NCBI GenBank assembly: GCA_030248215.1
Contig: JASANG010001204.1
Location: 124,001 to 188,000 of the forward strand
Direction: 5' to 3'
DNA length: 64,000 nucleotides
DNA from: Enoplolaimus lenunculus
Taxonomy: Eukaryota > Nematoda > Enoplea > Enoplida > Thoracostomopsidae
In this document: piece after piece, positions 50,735 through 62,290 of the stretch
Numbering within the stretch: the stretch's first letter is position 1
How the letters are laid out: every line of letters begins with the position of its first letter
The notes under the pieces: model-generated
The model's input: only the letters and a program-made list of their open reading frames with translations
Told to the model about the DNA's origin: nothing
Databases searched by the model: none
Made by a program: the position numbers and the translations under genes

Positions 50735-51840
50735 ATAATTTTTAAGATGAACAGCTTTCTCTTGTTTCATACAATTTTTATTCTGTGTACACAAAATTTT
50801 CCGACTGAAAATGTAAGGGGCCGGTCGTCTGCCGCCACAGCTCCAGCACCACTAAATTAAGTGATTATTTGATTACATAAGAGAAGCTAAAATGTGTTTA
50901 CTTCCTCCTCAAAAAGTTCTCTACATGAAATGACCGGAGTAAACAGAAAAAGCTAAGCAGGATTCTCAACGGAATTCCGATTCCAAATGAAATTCTATGC
51001 AAATTTTTTATTCTGAGTCTGATTCCGACTCATTTTCGGTTTCGAGACTTTTTGCTAACATTATTTTAAATTTTAAATTTAGGAAACCCAATCTTGCTTT
51101 AATGCAATGAAAACGAGCTAAAATGCATCGCAAGGCCTCTAAATTGAAAGGAACTGTTGTAGAATGCCCACCCTACAAAAATACACGGAAAACTTTTTCA
51201 TTAACCATCATAGCTGAGCCAAATTTTTTTAAAAATTTTGTGCCATTTTTTCTAGGCAGGCTGTGACCCCCTGAACCCACGTATTTTGAAAGGACACTGA
51301 TCAGGATAGAGGGATGTCGCATCCAAATTTCCATATTAAGCAATTCATTATTGAGACAACAAAAACCGTTGATAAAGTACTTCGGGACTGTTTTAGCGTA
51401 TGAGTAGAAAGACCGCTTACTGTGTGCTGTGTGGTACTCGGCGGGCGGCAAATCCTGATCCTGATTAGTACACTGCCGTATTATGGGAGGCTCAGGATGT
51501 CGATAGCTTGCCTGAATTGGCGAATTAGAAGTACTTACAAAGAATGCTCAGTTTCTTAAACAGTGAGGTAACTTTCCCAAAACACCAACAGTTTACGTGA
51601 AACACATCGTTCCGGTTTTACCAGACAGAACAATAAATAACACCAAACATCACTTAAAATTCATATTTCCAACTTTGATTTCGATTTCAACCGATTTGTT
51701 AGGGTTGGAATCCAAATGCATACGCTTCAAATTAGGCGCATGTTTGTAATATATATTATACAGTATGCACGAGTTTGCTTTCCATCAGAATACACATTAG
51801 CCTGAGTTAAGTAATCAAGTACCGAGTTGCTGACTTAAAC

Positions 51841-52184
51841 TCTCTAAAAACTTAATGTTAAATTATAGCTTAACTAAACTTGAATATCAGCTTAAGTAAA
51901 ACTTAAATGGCTCGACGGACTAACTAAACTAGAATTTTAAGTTTTACTTAAACTAACGTGTTTTTAAGTTTAACACGAGATTAAGTAAACTTATTTTTAG
52001 ATTAAGTAACAAGTGCAACTGTGTATCTAAAAGTTCAATAAGTTTAGCTTAAACTGAAAATAAGTAACATTTTAAATGAGTTTAAGCGTAAACCTACCAG
52101 TTAGTTTAGTTAATCTTGAAAGTTAGTTTAATACTGGTGGATTAGCTTTAAATTTAAATCAAGTTAGTTTAAGCTTTTAGAGAG
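51841..52184. mobile_element. TTAAGTTTAAAC-rich inverted-repeat element, copy 2
   Basis: Ends TCTCTAAAAACTTAA and TTTAAGCTTTTAGAGA. Same orientation as copy 1. No target duplication is evident. Confidence 0.77.
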
Positions 52185-52912
52185 AAGTTATCGATTCCTA
52201 TTAATTTACAAACGATGCTGTGACTGTGGTATAAATTTTCTATATTTTTGTTCCTTAATTGAATTAGCTTGTCTCGTCTTATATCGCACAGTAAATATCA
52301 TCAATTGCGGATTGGGTGTCAAAAAGAAACTGTTGAAAATCGGCCTACTAGCCTTAGCTTTGAAGACGCGACCGAAATTTGTAAAGAAATTGGAAGAAAA
52401 ATCGATTATAGCATAAAGTCCAAACTGAACTTATATATTAATGTTGAATACTTGAATTCAAATCGCGCTACGCGAAGTAATTCCACTGCTAAAATGCGCA
52501 CAAACCAGCAACTGCAGAGTGTAGTTTTGCTTATGACGCTACATCTTAATTATTGTTTTTTTCGCAATCCCGGTCAAAGATTTGTGTTTTAATATACAAA
52601 ATCGCAGCTAATCATCATAGTTTTGATGCTGTTCGGAAAGATTTTGCCAATATTTATCAGCATTGCTGCGAGATATACTGGTGTTGTTGTTGTTTATTGC
52701 TCAATAAAATCAATTATATACTTGTCAGCGTCAGATTGCTGGTTTAATGTATATTTTACGAAATCCTAAATTTATGGTTGACAAAACTTTTAAAAATTGT
52801 ATGGTTTTAAGGAAGAAAGCAGCAGAAAAAATGCAAAACTTCAGTAAATCGTCTCGCCTTCTCATTTTCTCAGTTCATAAATCGGCTGTTTCCAACTTTA
52901 CTTCACGTTTAA

Positions 52913-53172
52913 CCCTTTCACTCATAGAGTATACTATGAGCAACTAAATACAATGTAAGAGCAATACACGCACTGTTAGCAGTGTTTAACATTTATAACA
53001 TATATGCTCAGTGCAAAATTTCCACAAGACGTGAGAGCCCCCTTCGGCTCGAGCGTTAAGCTCCTATAGCTCAGTGGTCATCGTAAACGCCTCCCACCCG
53101 TGAGACTGGGGATCGAAACTCACCTTGAAATTACATCTCAAATGAAATTGAAAATATTCATGTGAGAAAGGG
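52913..53172 (+). mobile_element. TTAA-flanked miniature element with tRNA-like sequence, diverged subfamily
   Basis: TTAA precedes it and TTAC follows. The ends are CCCTTTCACTCATAG and CATGTGAGAAAGGG. The tRNA-like part is on the plus strand at about 53060-53130, with TAGCTCAGTGG and GGATCGAAACTC. Its right half is included in a 274-bp tandem duplication. Confidence 0.82.
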
Positions 53173-53605
53173 TTACGGTTTAGGTTAGGCAAAGACATTG
53201 GCTTCGGCGTATGTTCTGGCATCATAGGCCAACATTTACCTAAGATAAAGTGTATTTGTTTGAAATACAAAACAAAGAAACGTATTCTTTTGACTAAAAG
53301 AAAAGCAGAAGTATTCATTCTGCAAGATAAGAAGCTCCTATAGCTCAGTGGTCATCGTAAACGCCTCCCACCCGTGAGACTGGGGATCGAAACTCACCTT
53401 GAAATTACATCTCAAATGAAATTGAAAATATTCATGTGAGAAAGGGTTACGGTTTAGGTTAGGCAAAGACATTGGCTTCGGCGTATGTTCTGGCATCATA
53501 GGCCAACATTTACCTAAGATAAAGCGTATTTGTTTGAAATACAAAACAAAGAAACGTATTCTTTTGACTAAAAGAAAAGCAGAAGTATTCATTCTGCAAG
53601 ATAAG
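53058..53605. repeat. 274-bp tandem duplication (two units)
   Basis: Units 53058-53331 and 53332-53605 differ at one base by eye (AAGTGTATT against AAGCGTATT). Each holds the tRNA-like stretch, the right end of the TTAA element and about 160 bp of neighbouring DNA. Near-identity implies a recent event. Confidence 0.95.
53060..53130 (+). tRNA. tRNA-like sequence (Gly-CCC-like loop), probably not a working tRNA
   Basis: CGCCTCCCAC resembles the anticodon loop of tRNA-Gly(CCC). Box A (TAGCTCAGTGG) and box B (GGATCGAAACTC) of the internal polymerase III promoter are recognisable. The anticodon stem pairs poorly and the acceptor stem does not close, so it looks like a relic carried by the element. 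A duplicate lies at about 53334-53404. Confidence 0.4.
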
Positions 53606-53810
53606 AAAAATCATAAATGTGTCATAGACGCTCATCGACATTCCAAGGGCAAAATGCACACTACTTGTCAGCTTGGCAGGTTCACAGTTGTCATTAACCA
53701 ACGTAATTTCTGTTTTGTAGGAGTTCGTAGCCGTTTTCAGCATATGATTATTTTGTCTCTATTTATTTTCATTATTTGCCGTTTGTTAATACGAACCTGT
53801 TTTATATTTT

Positions 53811-53964
53811 GGTTAATGTATGAAACAGGACCGTTACACTAGTATACGCATATTGTTAAGCCGTACGGCTGAGCCTAAGCCTAAGCGAAAAATAGTATAA
53901 AGTTTAAGCTCAATCTATTGCTGTCACGCAGAAAAACGTTCCGCCCCTGATCTTTAGATCGGTC
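53811..53964. mobile_element. TTAGGC-core element, moderately diverged
   Basis: ATGTATGAAACAGGACCG starts it, GAGCCTAAGCCTAAGCG is inside, and CCGCCCCTGATCTTTAG ends it. Confidence 0.65.
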
Positions 53965-54608
53965 TATTTTTATCAAGCATGAGTCTCGTTTGGCACGGTT
54001 GACTGCTTTGTACCTTTGATACGCAGCTGGAGGCGGATGAGAATCAATATTAGACGTGTAATTTTACTAATTTTAATAATAATCTGCTGAGAGCTGTCAA
54101 AATGTTCGTTTTAAGCTTCTTATTTCAAAAAATCTCACCAAATGAAATCTGCAAAAATTGTTGGACTGCAAAAAACTCACGGAAGGGCACAACTTTCAAA
54201 ATTAAATATATAACAATTTCATTACCGATATTGTCAGAACTTCCCACAAAAAATTTTCCCGAAACGTGGTCAGGGGTCAATTTGCACCGGAACCGGAACC
54301 AAAGGCCACCTATCGGTTGTACACTGTTTGGTTAAGACTTAGCCTAAGCTTAAAATAAAACAGTTGCCCCCTTTGACTCCCATCACTAAAGCGGCTGCTG
54401 TGCTGATATAAAATCGGAAACGCCGTGAAGCAGTTTTATTCGTCACAATTCAATTTGAGTAACTTGCGTGCAAATTCTTCGAAAATAAATAACGACCACA
54501 CGTAACCTTGCAATTTTTTTGTCTCAAACTAACTTTTTTATTTGTGACAAAATTATCTGAACTGATCATATCTACAAACTAAAATGTTACTTCAACAACT
54601 GTTACAGC

Positions 54609-54714
54609 ATGAACACATTAATTATTTTTAAGGTATTAATTTTACCGCACCTATGCTTTACTTGTTATGGCTTGATTGGCGCATTGAATCCTGAAAACTT
54701 ACGGCCAATTATCG
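54609..54714 (+). CDS. GGH: GGH copy 1 exon 1: signal peptide
   Basis: 35 codons plus one base. The start was chosen at MNTLIIF because a hydrophobic leader follows and the same arrangement (ACAGCATGA-like context) is seen in copy 2. It ends NLRPIIG across a phase-1 GTAATT donor, which is identical in copy 2. Confidence 0.88.
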
Positions 54715-57700
54715 GTAATTATATTGCGTTGATGAATAATTTCTGAAGAAAACTTCTTGAAAAGAAACATTTCTTGCTCGTCAGAATGGTTAAAAAAGTA
54801 AAACGAAACTGAGTGATGCTTAAAATTTTTCTTGATTTAAAAAATTTCACAAAAATCAAATCTTATATTTTAGCAAGATTTATTTACGACAATGTTACTG
54901 ATAACATTGTTGATCTATGTAAGAGAAAGTTTAAATTAATCGGTCAAGTGTCACACCGGGATAAAGATACACAACACCTTGATTAAATATCTTTAGTTTA
55001 ATAGTAAAAACTTCTGCAATAATTGAGTAGCATAACCCTCACGAAAAATTGACCCTTGTATCAATCCAACCAAATGTTACAGCATTCATGGCTAGGAGCT
55101 GTTTACTGAACGTGCTAAATATAGTGCCCTTGGTAGATGACGTCATCGAGATATTGTCATTCAATACACTTGCAGATGCCTATGTGGACACTATGAAATT
55201 GACAGAAATTAACACTTCTCAAAGTTGTTTGTGCTTGTTACGTTTTAATTCTTTGCGTTAATGTCCGTAATACTAGTGTTCAGCGGTGTGGGCTCCATAC
55301 CAAAATCCTGACTACGCTAATGTATGTGTCAATATAGGATTTCGCAGTAAAAAATTTTCATGAACGTAAAATAGCTTCATCGTCTGTTCCTTAAATTATG
55401 AGCTGTAGAGTGGTTTGCTATGGTTTGAAAGTAAACTATTTTTGCATAGAATAATTTTATTACAGTGCTGCAGTGCTGTGTAAAAATGACCCGGGGGTCT
55501 CTTTTTAATGAGGTTATTTTTTCAGACAACAGTACTATGAAAATCGGGCCACCATGAAAAAGTGTCCGGGGGTCATTTTTCGGGGTATTTTTTATGCCAC
55601 ACCGGCCTATCCCCAGTTCCACTGAAAATAATTGAAATTTTTTATAAATCTTGAAAATAATTTGTTTGAAACTAAATTTTTAAGCAAATTAGAGACCAAC
55701 TCGCCAAACTCGTCTAAAGTATTTGCATTTTGTAGGGCATGCATTTGGTTGGATTTTTCAGGAGGTAAAAATATACGTTGGAGTTTTGCGGAGGTAAAAC
55801 GGTCCTATTTGGATTTGTCGTGAGAGGAAATACAGCTGTTACACCGGATCTTATTACTTTTAGTAATTTTATATGGATCGACATAGCATATAAATAGAAC
55901 AGAAAATTATAAAATTATATTTTTTAGGAATTCTATCTGTCGATGCTGATTTGCCGTATGAATCAGTCCTTCATGCGTCTTACGTCAAAATGGTTGAAGC
56001 TGGAGGTGCTCAAGTGGTTCCTATTTTGCTTGATTGGACTGAAGAGGTATTTGAAATTTTGGAAAAGTTTTCTACGAAACAAAGGTTTCAAATCCAGTTT
56101 TATACTTCAGTTTAAATCTTAGTGTGTTGATTTTAATTTAGAATAAATTAAATGCATTTAGTCTAAGTTAGGACTATCAGAACCCAGAATTCTGAGTTGA
56201 TTCAACTGATTCTCAGTTAAACGCATAGTTTATTTAATGTTTACTGCTATATATAATCTCAGAACAAGAAGTTTCGGCAACGTAAACAAAAATTGGCAAT
56301 ATACAGTTTTAGTTTTGGGTATTTTCAGGAGCATAAATTAGTGTTTTCTTACATCAATGGAATACTTATACCAGGAGGACGTAAGTGCTTTTTTGCGTTA
56401 TGGAAAAATTACTGTTCGAAAGACATTTGACTGAAGCCAACTTCAATGAAACACGTAACAATCTCTATACAGCTTTCTATTTATATATACTGCGAACTAT
56501 TTGCAGTTTCAAAGGTTTATATAAAGGACATGTATTTTCAAATTCGTGCAGCACCTATTATCTAGCAAATTAAACATTGTTTTAAGAACACAATTTCAAC
56601 TGATCTCTGGCTCCAGACAATTAATTATAGTGAATAATAATTGTTTAGCAGATATATACTAAAATTGGAAGACGTGCTTAGTAGGGTCTCAAAAACGCAG
56701 CCGCTGTCTATTAATCCTTAACATTTTTGCTTTTATAGCTGGAAGCCCAACGACAGACAAAGTAACTAAAGTCGCAAACATCTATTGGAACCTTGCGATT
56801 GAAGCAAACAACAACAAAGACTATTTTCCATTATGGGGCACATGCCTAGGTAATCTCAACACTGATTTTTATTTCATTCTCAAGACAATTAAAAATCAAA
56901 TTCCAGACACCAACAAGATTCTTGCACTGTCCTTCTGACGATTTTCGAAATTTTCAAATTTTAGCTTAACTGAGGCTTTTAAATAGGATTGAGTTTACGC
57001 TCAGGCTTAGACTCAGACCTTAAGGTTGCGAAGTGTATAAAAACCAATGAACAGTCCAGGCATAGAAGGAAACTGCCTTAATATAACAAAAACATTAATT
57101 CGTCAATGTTTTAAAATATTAAGTGTCTGTCCTTTGCAAGATGTCGGGACCGTGAAACGGCCTTATCTGCAAACAATTGTAAGGAAGTCCAAACTGGGGG
57201 ACGGACCCGTGTTTGAGTCCTGGCATTGACTAAATTATGCTTATAAACCTCAATAATTTTTTTATAAAAATAATTTTACTTCTTTGCAGGTTTTGAAATT
57301 ATGGCCTATCTTGGAGCGAACAAATCCGATATATTTTCAAATTGCACCGGCGCATACAATCAACTGCTTCCTATCAGACCTTCAGCTCAGTTTAACTCAA
57401 GTCGGTTATTTGGCAGCATGCCAGTTGAGCTTCAAAACGCCCTGATATACGATCCAATAGAACCAAATTTTCATCACTTTTGTCTTTCACCCGAGTCATT
57501 TGATCGTAACAATTTAACACGGATGTTCAAGTCACTTGCAACGTCAAAGGTGCCAGATGAAACACAGTTTATCGCTGCTATTGAAGGTAAAATTATTTAA
57601 GTTCAGTTAGGGGATAGGGGCGTACCACGGAATACAGGAACCCGAATCCTTATAATGTTGTATATAGTCAACCATCTGTGCCAGGGACCGAAGGTCCCGA

Positions 57701-58509
57701 GCATATATTCAAATTAAGCACTTGGAACACTATTAACATTTCTAGCCACTTCAACCATAACAACAACAACAACACAACTTGGAACAGAGCAATTTTTTTA
57801 TAATTTTATACAGCGGGCCATGTTACTTTTACATGCGTTGCGTTTTTGCACGGACTCGAAGGGTAGCGCTGTACGTTTGATGACGTCCGGCGCCGTCCGT
57901 CAACCCGTACGGTGCCGTTCGACACTTTCCGTCACCCGTACGGCGTCGACCGTCACCGTGTGTCACTGCCTAGTATCGTACGCGAATTACTCACGTACCA
58001 TACCGTATGGTGACAGACTGCGACGCACGGCGCCGTACGGGTGATGGACGGTGCCGAATGGGTGACGGAAGGCGCCGTAGGACAAGTATATCGTAACCCT
58101 CATATGCCATGTGCGCTTGACTATTTTTGCTTACGCTTCGTCTTAGGAATATGCATCATAGGCCACTGTTTACAGTCAACAGGAGTGTTTTCTGACCATT
58201 ATAGCGATCAATTATCCGTTCTACGCAGTACAATGGCACCCAGAGAAGAATGTGTACGAATGGAGCCGACAAATAAATGTAAACCGATCCGATACAGCAA
58301 ACGCAGTTACTGCGTATTTTGGACGATTTTTAGTCAAAGAAGCAATGAAATCACGTCATAACTTTCCAAACACAACAATCGAAGACAAATATTTAATTTA
58401 CAATTATTGTCCGCAATTTTCGGGTCGTAACGGTGGTGATGTAACACAGAACTATGTGTTTTTTCAGTCAAATTTGGCGTCAGCAGCACAAAATTGTCGC
58501 CAAGGATAA
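54609..58509 (+). CDS. GGH: Gamma-glutamyl hydrolase, copy 1, complete six-exon gene
   Basis: GGH removes gamma-linked glutamates from folyl- and antifolyl-polyglutamates in lysosomes or after secretion. It is a class I glutamine-amidotransferase-like peptidase. Exons: 54609-54714, 55928-56046, 56329-56380, 56739-56849, 57290-57586 and 58205-58509. Phases run 1,0,1,1,1 and all borders are GT/AG. The joined frame is 330 codons including TAA; the human protein has 318 residues. It starts with a hydrophobic leader (MNTLIIFKVLILP), as expected for a secreted or lysosomal enzyme. Family landmarks are ASYVKMVEAGGAQVVP, INGILIPGG, the nucleophile motif YFPLWGTCLG (Cys) and YAVQWHPEK (His), both needed for catalysis. 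The end EDKYLIYNYCPQF matches the family C-terminus, with an extra tail of about 30 residues. A second copy follows 4.5 kb downstream. Confidence 0.95.
54715..55927 (+). other. GGH copy 1 intron 1
   Basis: 1.2 kb. It has a small inverted repeat at about 55480-55590 built on AAAATGACCCGGGGG and CCGGGGGTCATTTTT. Nothing else is recognised. Confidence 0.6.
55928..56046 (+). CDS. GGH: GGH copy 1 exon 2
   Basis: Acceptor TTTTTTAG, phase 1 in and phase 0 out. It encodes ILSVDADLPYES, then SYVKMVEAGGAQVVPILLDW, the first beta-alpha unit of the amidotransferase-like fold, and ends TEE at a GTATTT donor. Confidence 0.92.
56329..56380 (+). CDS. GGH: GGH copy 1 exon 3
   Basis: A 52-bp exon reading EHKLVFSYINGILIPGG. 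INGIL.PGG is a family signature ahead of the active site. Phase 0 in, phase 1 out, donor GTAAGT. Confidence 0.92.
56739..56849 (+). CDS. GGH: GGH copy 1 exon 4 with the catalytic Cys
   Basis: It contains KVANIYWNLAIEANN and DYFPLWGTCLG. The Cys in GTCLG is the family nucleophile. Phase 1 in and out. Confidence 0.94.
57290..57586 (+). CDS. GGH: GGH copy 1 exon 5
   Basis: 99 codons starting GFEIMAYLGAN and ending ETQFIAAIE. It includes NSSRLFGSMPVELQNAL and PNFHHFCLSPESF, which match the FPTELL and NFHKWSLS stretches of the human enzyme. Phase 1 in and out. Confidence 0.93.
57587..58204 (+). other. GGH copy 1 intron 5, holding a GC-rich palindromic block
   Basis: 618 bp. Most of it is the CG-rich inverted structure at 57865-58078, plus a fragment of a TTAGGC-core element near 58115-58160. 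Introns 2-4 (56047-56328, 56381-56738, 56850-57289) hold nothing I recognise apart from a TTAGGC-like scrap near 57000. Confidence 0.6.
57865..58078. repeat. CG-rich palindromic block in GGH intron 5
   Basis: Two arms made of degenerate CCGTCACCCGTACGGCGCCG units (about 20 bp) face each other around 57970-58000. CpG density is far above the surrounding AT-rich DNA. Confidence 0.75.
58205..58509 (+). CDS. GGH: GGH copy 1 exon 6 with the catalytic His and stop
   Basis: It starts INYPFYAVQWHPEKNVYEW; the His of QWHPEK is the second catalytic residue. The C-terminal part, after YLIYNYCPQFSG, continues about 35 residues to TAA at 58507-58509, somewhat longer than the human end. Confidence 0.94.
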
Positions 58510-58659
58510 AGTAGAAAACAAATGCGGAGTAAGAGCTGCAATACGGTGGGACGAGGGCGGGCGCTGCCCTCACTACGAAGTGATCCGCCCACCCTGGTCG
58601 AAATTTTTTCCACTCGCAGACTTTTCTCATATTTAAAATGAAGGTTCACGCTCAATCTT

Positions 58660-59223
58660 AGGCTTGGTTAAGTGATCAGGTAAAAGCTTAGCTTTCGGCA
58701 AATGTATACCCTATCCTAAACCTAAGGCTAAGCCTAAGTGCGCGGGAAAATGCGCAAGAGAACAATATATTAGTCAATTTTCATTAATTCATAACAGTTT
58801 GCAGACATTATTTTACTCTCTCTGGATTAACTGCATGACAAATCAAAATTGCTTCTTCTGCCATTCTCTGGTCGGAACAGTAAAAAAGATGATCTATCTA
58901 AAATAATGGTTCATGTAAATTTTACCTCCCAGCATTTAAAGTTTTACACTCAGACTCAGGTTTAGGTTTTAGGCTAAATATTAGGCAAGGGCTTAGGCTT
59001 AAACTTTAGATGCATAAGCCTTTTGCTAGCCTAGCACTGATTCCTATACATAAAACAGTTTTCTGCGGAACTGCGACAAAATAAGCTTATAGCTTTAAAC
59101 TAATTGTTTTTCTCAGGCTTACGCTTTCGTTTAAGCTCAATTTTACGCTTATGCTTGAGCTCAGGTTTAAGCTTAAGTTTGCAAATATGTGTATTACTGT
59201 TACGACCCTGTTGTAAACATTGG
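58660..59223. mobile_element. Cluster of TTAGGC-core fragments
   Basis: Several degenerate stretches of CTTAGGCTTAAAC type. The last (about 59115-59223) ends in GTTACGACCCTG and AACATTGGCC. Confidence 0.5.
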
Positions 59224-60949
59224 CCGAACAACCTAACACCAAAATGTAAATATAGTCTTGATTTGTGTAAATTTTTAAGAAAGCTTACAGCAATTGAACG
59301 GTCTTAAAGTTTATATGAGAAAAGTTTTATCCATCGTAAGAACTTTTATGAGTTTTCACGATTGCAGTTTTGAAATAAATAAATTTCAAGAAAATCAACC
59401 CGTATCACTTTTCAAGAATTGTAGCCACATGTTTAGCATCTTAATTCTTGTTCACAGTGTATTCGAAGAATACACTTATGCACAAAATAAGTTTTCAGTT
59501 CCCAAAAATGGCAAACAAAGACGCGTAATTTTAGATTTCTGGTTGCTAATTTTTCACTGGCGTTAAAGAATCGACCTTCTGAAACCGTTTCTGCGATTGA
59601 GTTTTCGCCGTTAGAACTCTGTCTTTCGAGCGGCGCAAATGCTGCGGTGGCAGCCGTCCAGGAACATGGCTGTCTGTCGCGTCAGCCGACACTTGTAGAA
59701 AAACATAATGGTACCGCTGACACAAGTAAATACCCTCCAAAACTAAAGTTTGGTGTTGTTTAAAAAATTTAATGCAAAAATTGAGCTGTCTTCGCTCACA
59801 GTTCCGTCTCGAAGATTTCAACTTCTCTTTCGGCCGTTTGAGTTTGAGTTTAAGACTATGACAATGACACATTTTGTCAGAAATCGTTCCCATGTATCTG
59901 TGAGGTATTTTATCGTCGATTGGTTTGCGTATTAAAAATTTAATAAGAAAATATTAGTAGAACTGAACCCCAAATTAACGCCAGTTTATACTTCAAAATC
60001 ATTTGCGTCAACATAGATTTCAACAGCAAAAAATCTCTGTTTCAAAAGCTGAATGCTTAAACGCACCACTGTACGTATTTTGGGCAGCGTTCCAACAGAT
60101 TTTTATTCACGTTAAGCATGCAAATTAAAACGGTATGCGTTAAGAATACCTATCGTTTTTGATGTGTTTTATACATCTGTAAAGCACTACAGCTTTTAAA
60201 AAGCAATTATTTAAATTTTGTTCACTGGGGCCCAGGCATCAGTTTAATCTAGAGCGCGAGAAGCCTTAGTCCAGTTGTACATGTGTGCAACTACGTCAAC
60301 TAGTAAATATTAAATACCTGTTGAGAATCGCCAGGTTTTTTCTACAGATTGCCATTTTAGGTAACTTTTTAAAATCAAAATACATTTGATATATTATAGG
60401 TTCAAATTTGTGAGTTATGGCGGATTGTAGTATATTTTAAATTATTTTAATGGAGGTGATGATGGGTAAGATGGTGCGGTTAGAGGTTTGTTTATGTTCA
60501 CAGATAAGCCTATATGCCTGATGGTGGTTCGATGAGCCAACATAGCCCGATATGCAATCCGACGCATATTGGTAAACAATGTTTCGAATGAAAAAAACGG
60601 AAAGTATATACTGCTTTCAGAGTTGATGAATTGGGAAATGTGTTTTTGGCTTCAAGAACCATTCTGATTTTAATATTAAACTTTTCGAACCAAAATATTA
60701 CGGGTTTGTTGAGATCTGATTTCAGGCTGTTTGAACGTGAGCCAAGATACGGTTGTTTTGAAAAACAGATTGGGGGCGGGGTGGTATTTACATGGTTTTG
60801 GCGGTTGTTCATGCTTGCCGCAGCTTGGTCTCAGTGTGTGGTTGCTTGCGTCGTGGTATGATCACCAGTGGACGTTGAGAAGTTTAAAGTACTTTGAGTC
60901 GAATTGATGCCTCCGCCAAAAAGAACCATTCAATTCTTTTTTAAATCTG

Positions 60950-61560
60950 CATATAAAACATTTTTTGTCATATATTGAAGATATATTGTATGTAAGAAAT
61001 GTAAGACAATTATGTCTTAATACAGACCGACATATACGTCTTAAATTCAAGACAGTTATTTTTTTAATTTTTCTGAAATATGGGTCTATAATTTTTCAAG
61101 CTTAAAAGTCTGAAATTTAAGACTTCGTTTCATGAACAACTAAAACATATTTCTGAAATATAAGACAAATATGTCTGACATACACGCAAATGTTTTCCAG
61201 GAAAAGGACTCCAAAATTCGGGCTAAAGCTCAACGAAATACCGTAATTTTACAACCTAAGATACGTCCAAGACGTAAACGTGGGTTGGGAGGAGTCTGAG
61301 CTCAACCCAAAATTTGAAATTTGATAATTTATATACTCTCCTAAGACTATAAACTGAGCAAGTTTTTTACATATATAAAAATCAGCAAATTGGTATTAAG
61401 TATTCCTTGAAAGTAAGAAATTTATGTCTTATAAATTTTCAACGGTATTTTTTATAAAACAGATTTATGTTTTAACCATTTTAGACACAATTTATGAACT
61501 GTTTAAGGCTATTAATGTCTAAAATACCAGACATATATGTTTTGAACAATTAAGAAAATA
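60950..61560. repeat. Cluster of AGACATATATGTCT-like palindromes
   Basis: At least six imperfect palindromes of the type AAGACAATTATGTCTT, GACATATACGTCTT, AAGACAAATATGTCTG and CAGACATATATGTTTT lie in about 600 bp, irregularly spaced. Confidence 0.65.
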
Positions 61561-62171
61561 GCAGTCTTGAAATTTCAACAAAACATATTCTGTGTGTTAA
61601 ACTACATATACTATATTCTGCACAATTCGCAAATTTAAACCAAAATTTTATATGTAATATATAATATATAATATCCAATATTTGTTTTTGGTAATTGAAA
61701 ATCAGGATCATAAAAATCTGTTCGCCGAAGGGTGCGTTAAAATGATGAATTTTTTGTTGTTTGAGACTGTGTTTTTTCAAATCTTTAGTGAAACATTAAG
61801 CTTAAACGCTCAGATTGCACTTTGGTGATAACACTGTTTTAAAGGGTATTTTAAACGATTTATAGTTTTATTATCAGCGATCACACAACAGACGATTAAC
61901 GTCACTTTTTAATTAAATAATTAATAAGACTTGTCGAGCTAAGCGAAGCCACCATCTGATTTGCTGCATGCTTATCACAGCATTATTTATAGGTCTTCGT
62001 CATCGAAACGGTAGGAAAATTCCTCTAACGCGATTCGCCCCAAAATAGTTCATCCCTGGGAAATTTTGTCCCCGGCAAAGCTATGTCTATGAACATTCGT
62101 CTCCGATAAAGAAAGTTTAGTATAAACAGTGTAAAAATTCTCGAGCCCAAAAAGCTTCGATTCCAGCTATA

Positions 62172-62290
62172 GAGGTCGTTTGTACGTCGCCGTCCGTCAT
62201 CGAATGGCATCGAACGCGAGTGCTTCGTTCGTATATGATAATGCGCGGTGACGGAAGGTGATGAGCGGTAACGCATGGTGAAGTACAGGT
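62172..62290. repeat. CG-rich palindromic patch
   Basis: GTCGCCGTCCGTCATCGAAT and GCGCGGTGACGGAAGGTGAT form facing arms related to the block at 57865-58078. Confidence 0.6.

Larger units (their letters stand above)
35362..54608. other. 19-kb region with no supportable gene
   Basis: Upstream of AP-2 exon 1a and of GGH copy 1, so it should contain the AP-2 distal promoter or 5' leader and the GGH promoter region, but no core motif is convincing. Open frames here are short and show no known domain. One at 41647-41853 begins like a type II membrane protein (see findings). The sequence is dominated by the repeat families listed separately. Confidence 0.55.

Noticed and set aside
52269-52947. Three overlapping open frames upstream of GGH copy 1, considered as an older GGH copy
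   Set aside because: None carries GGH motifs such as INGIL.PGG, WGTCLG or QWHPEK.
53060-53130. A working tRNA-Gly(CCC) gene
   Set aside because: Anticodon and acceptor stems do not pair well and the same relic is present in other element copies.
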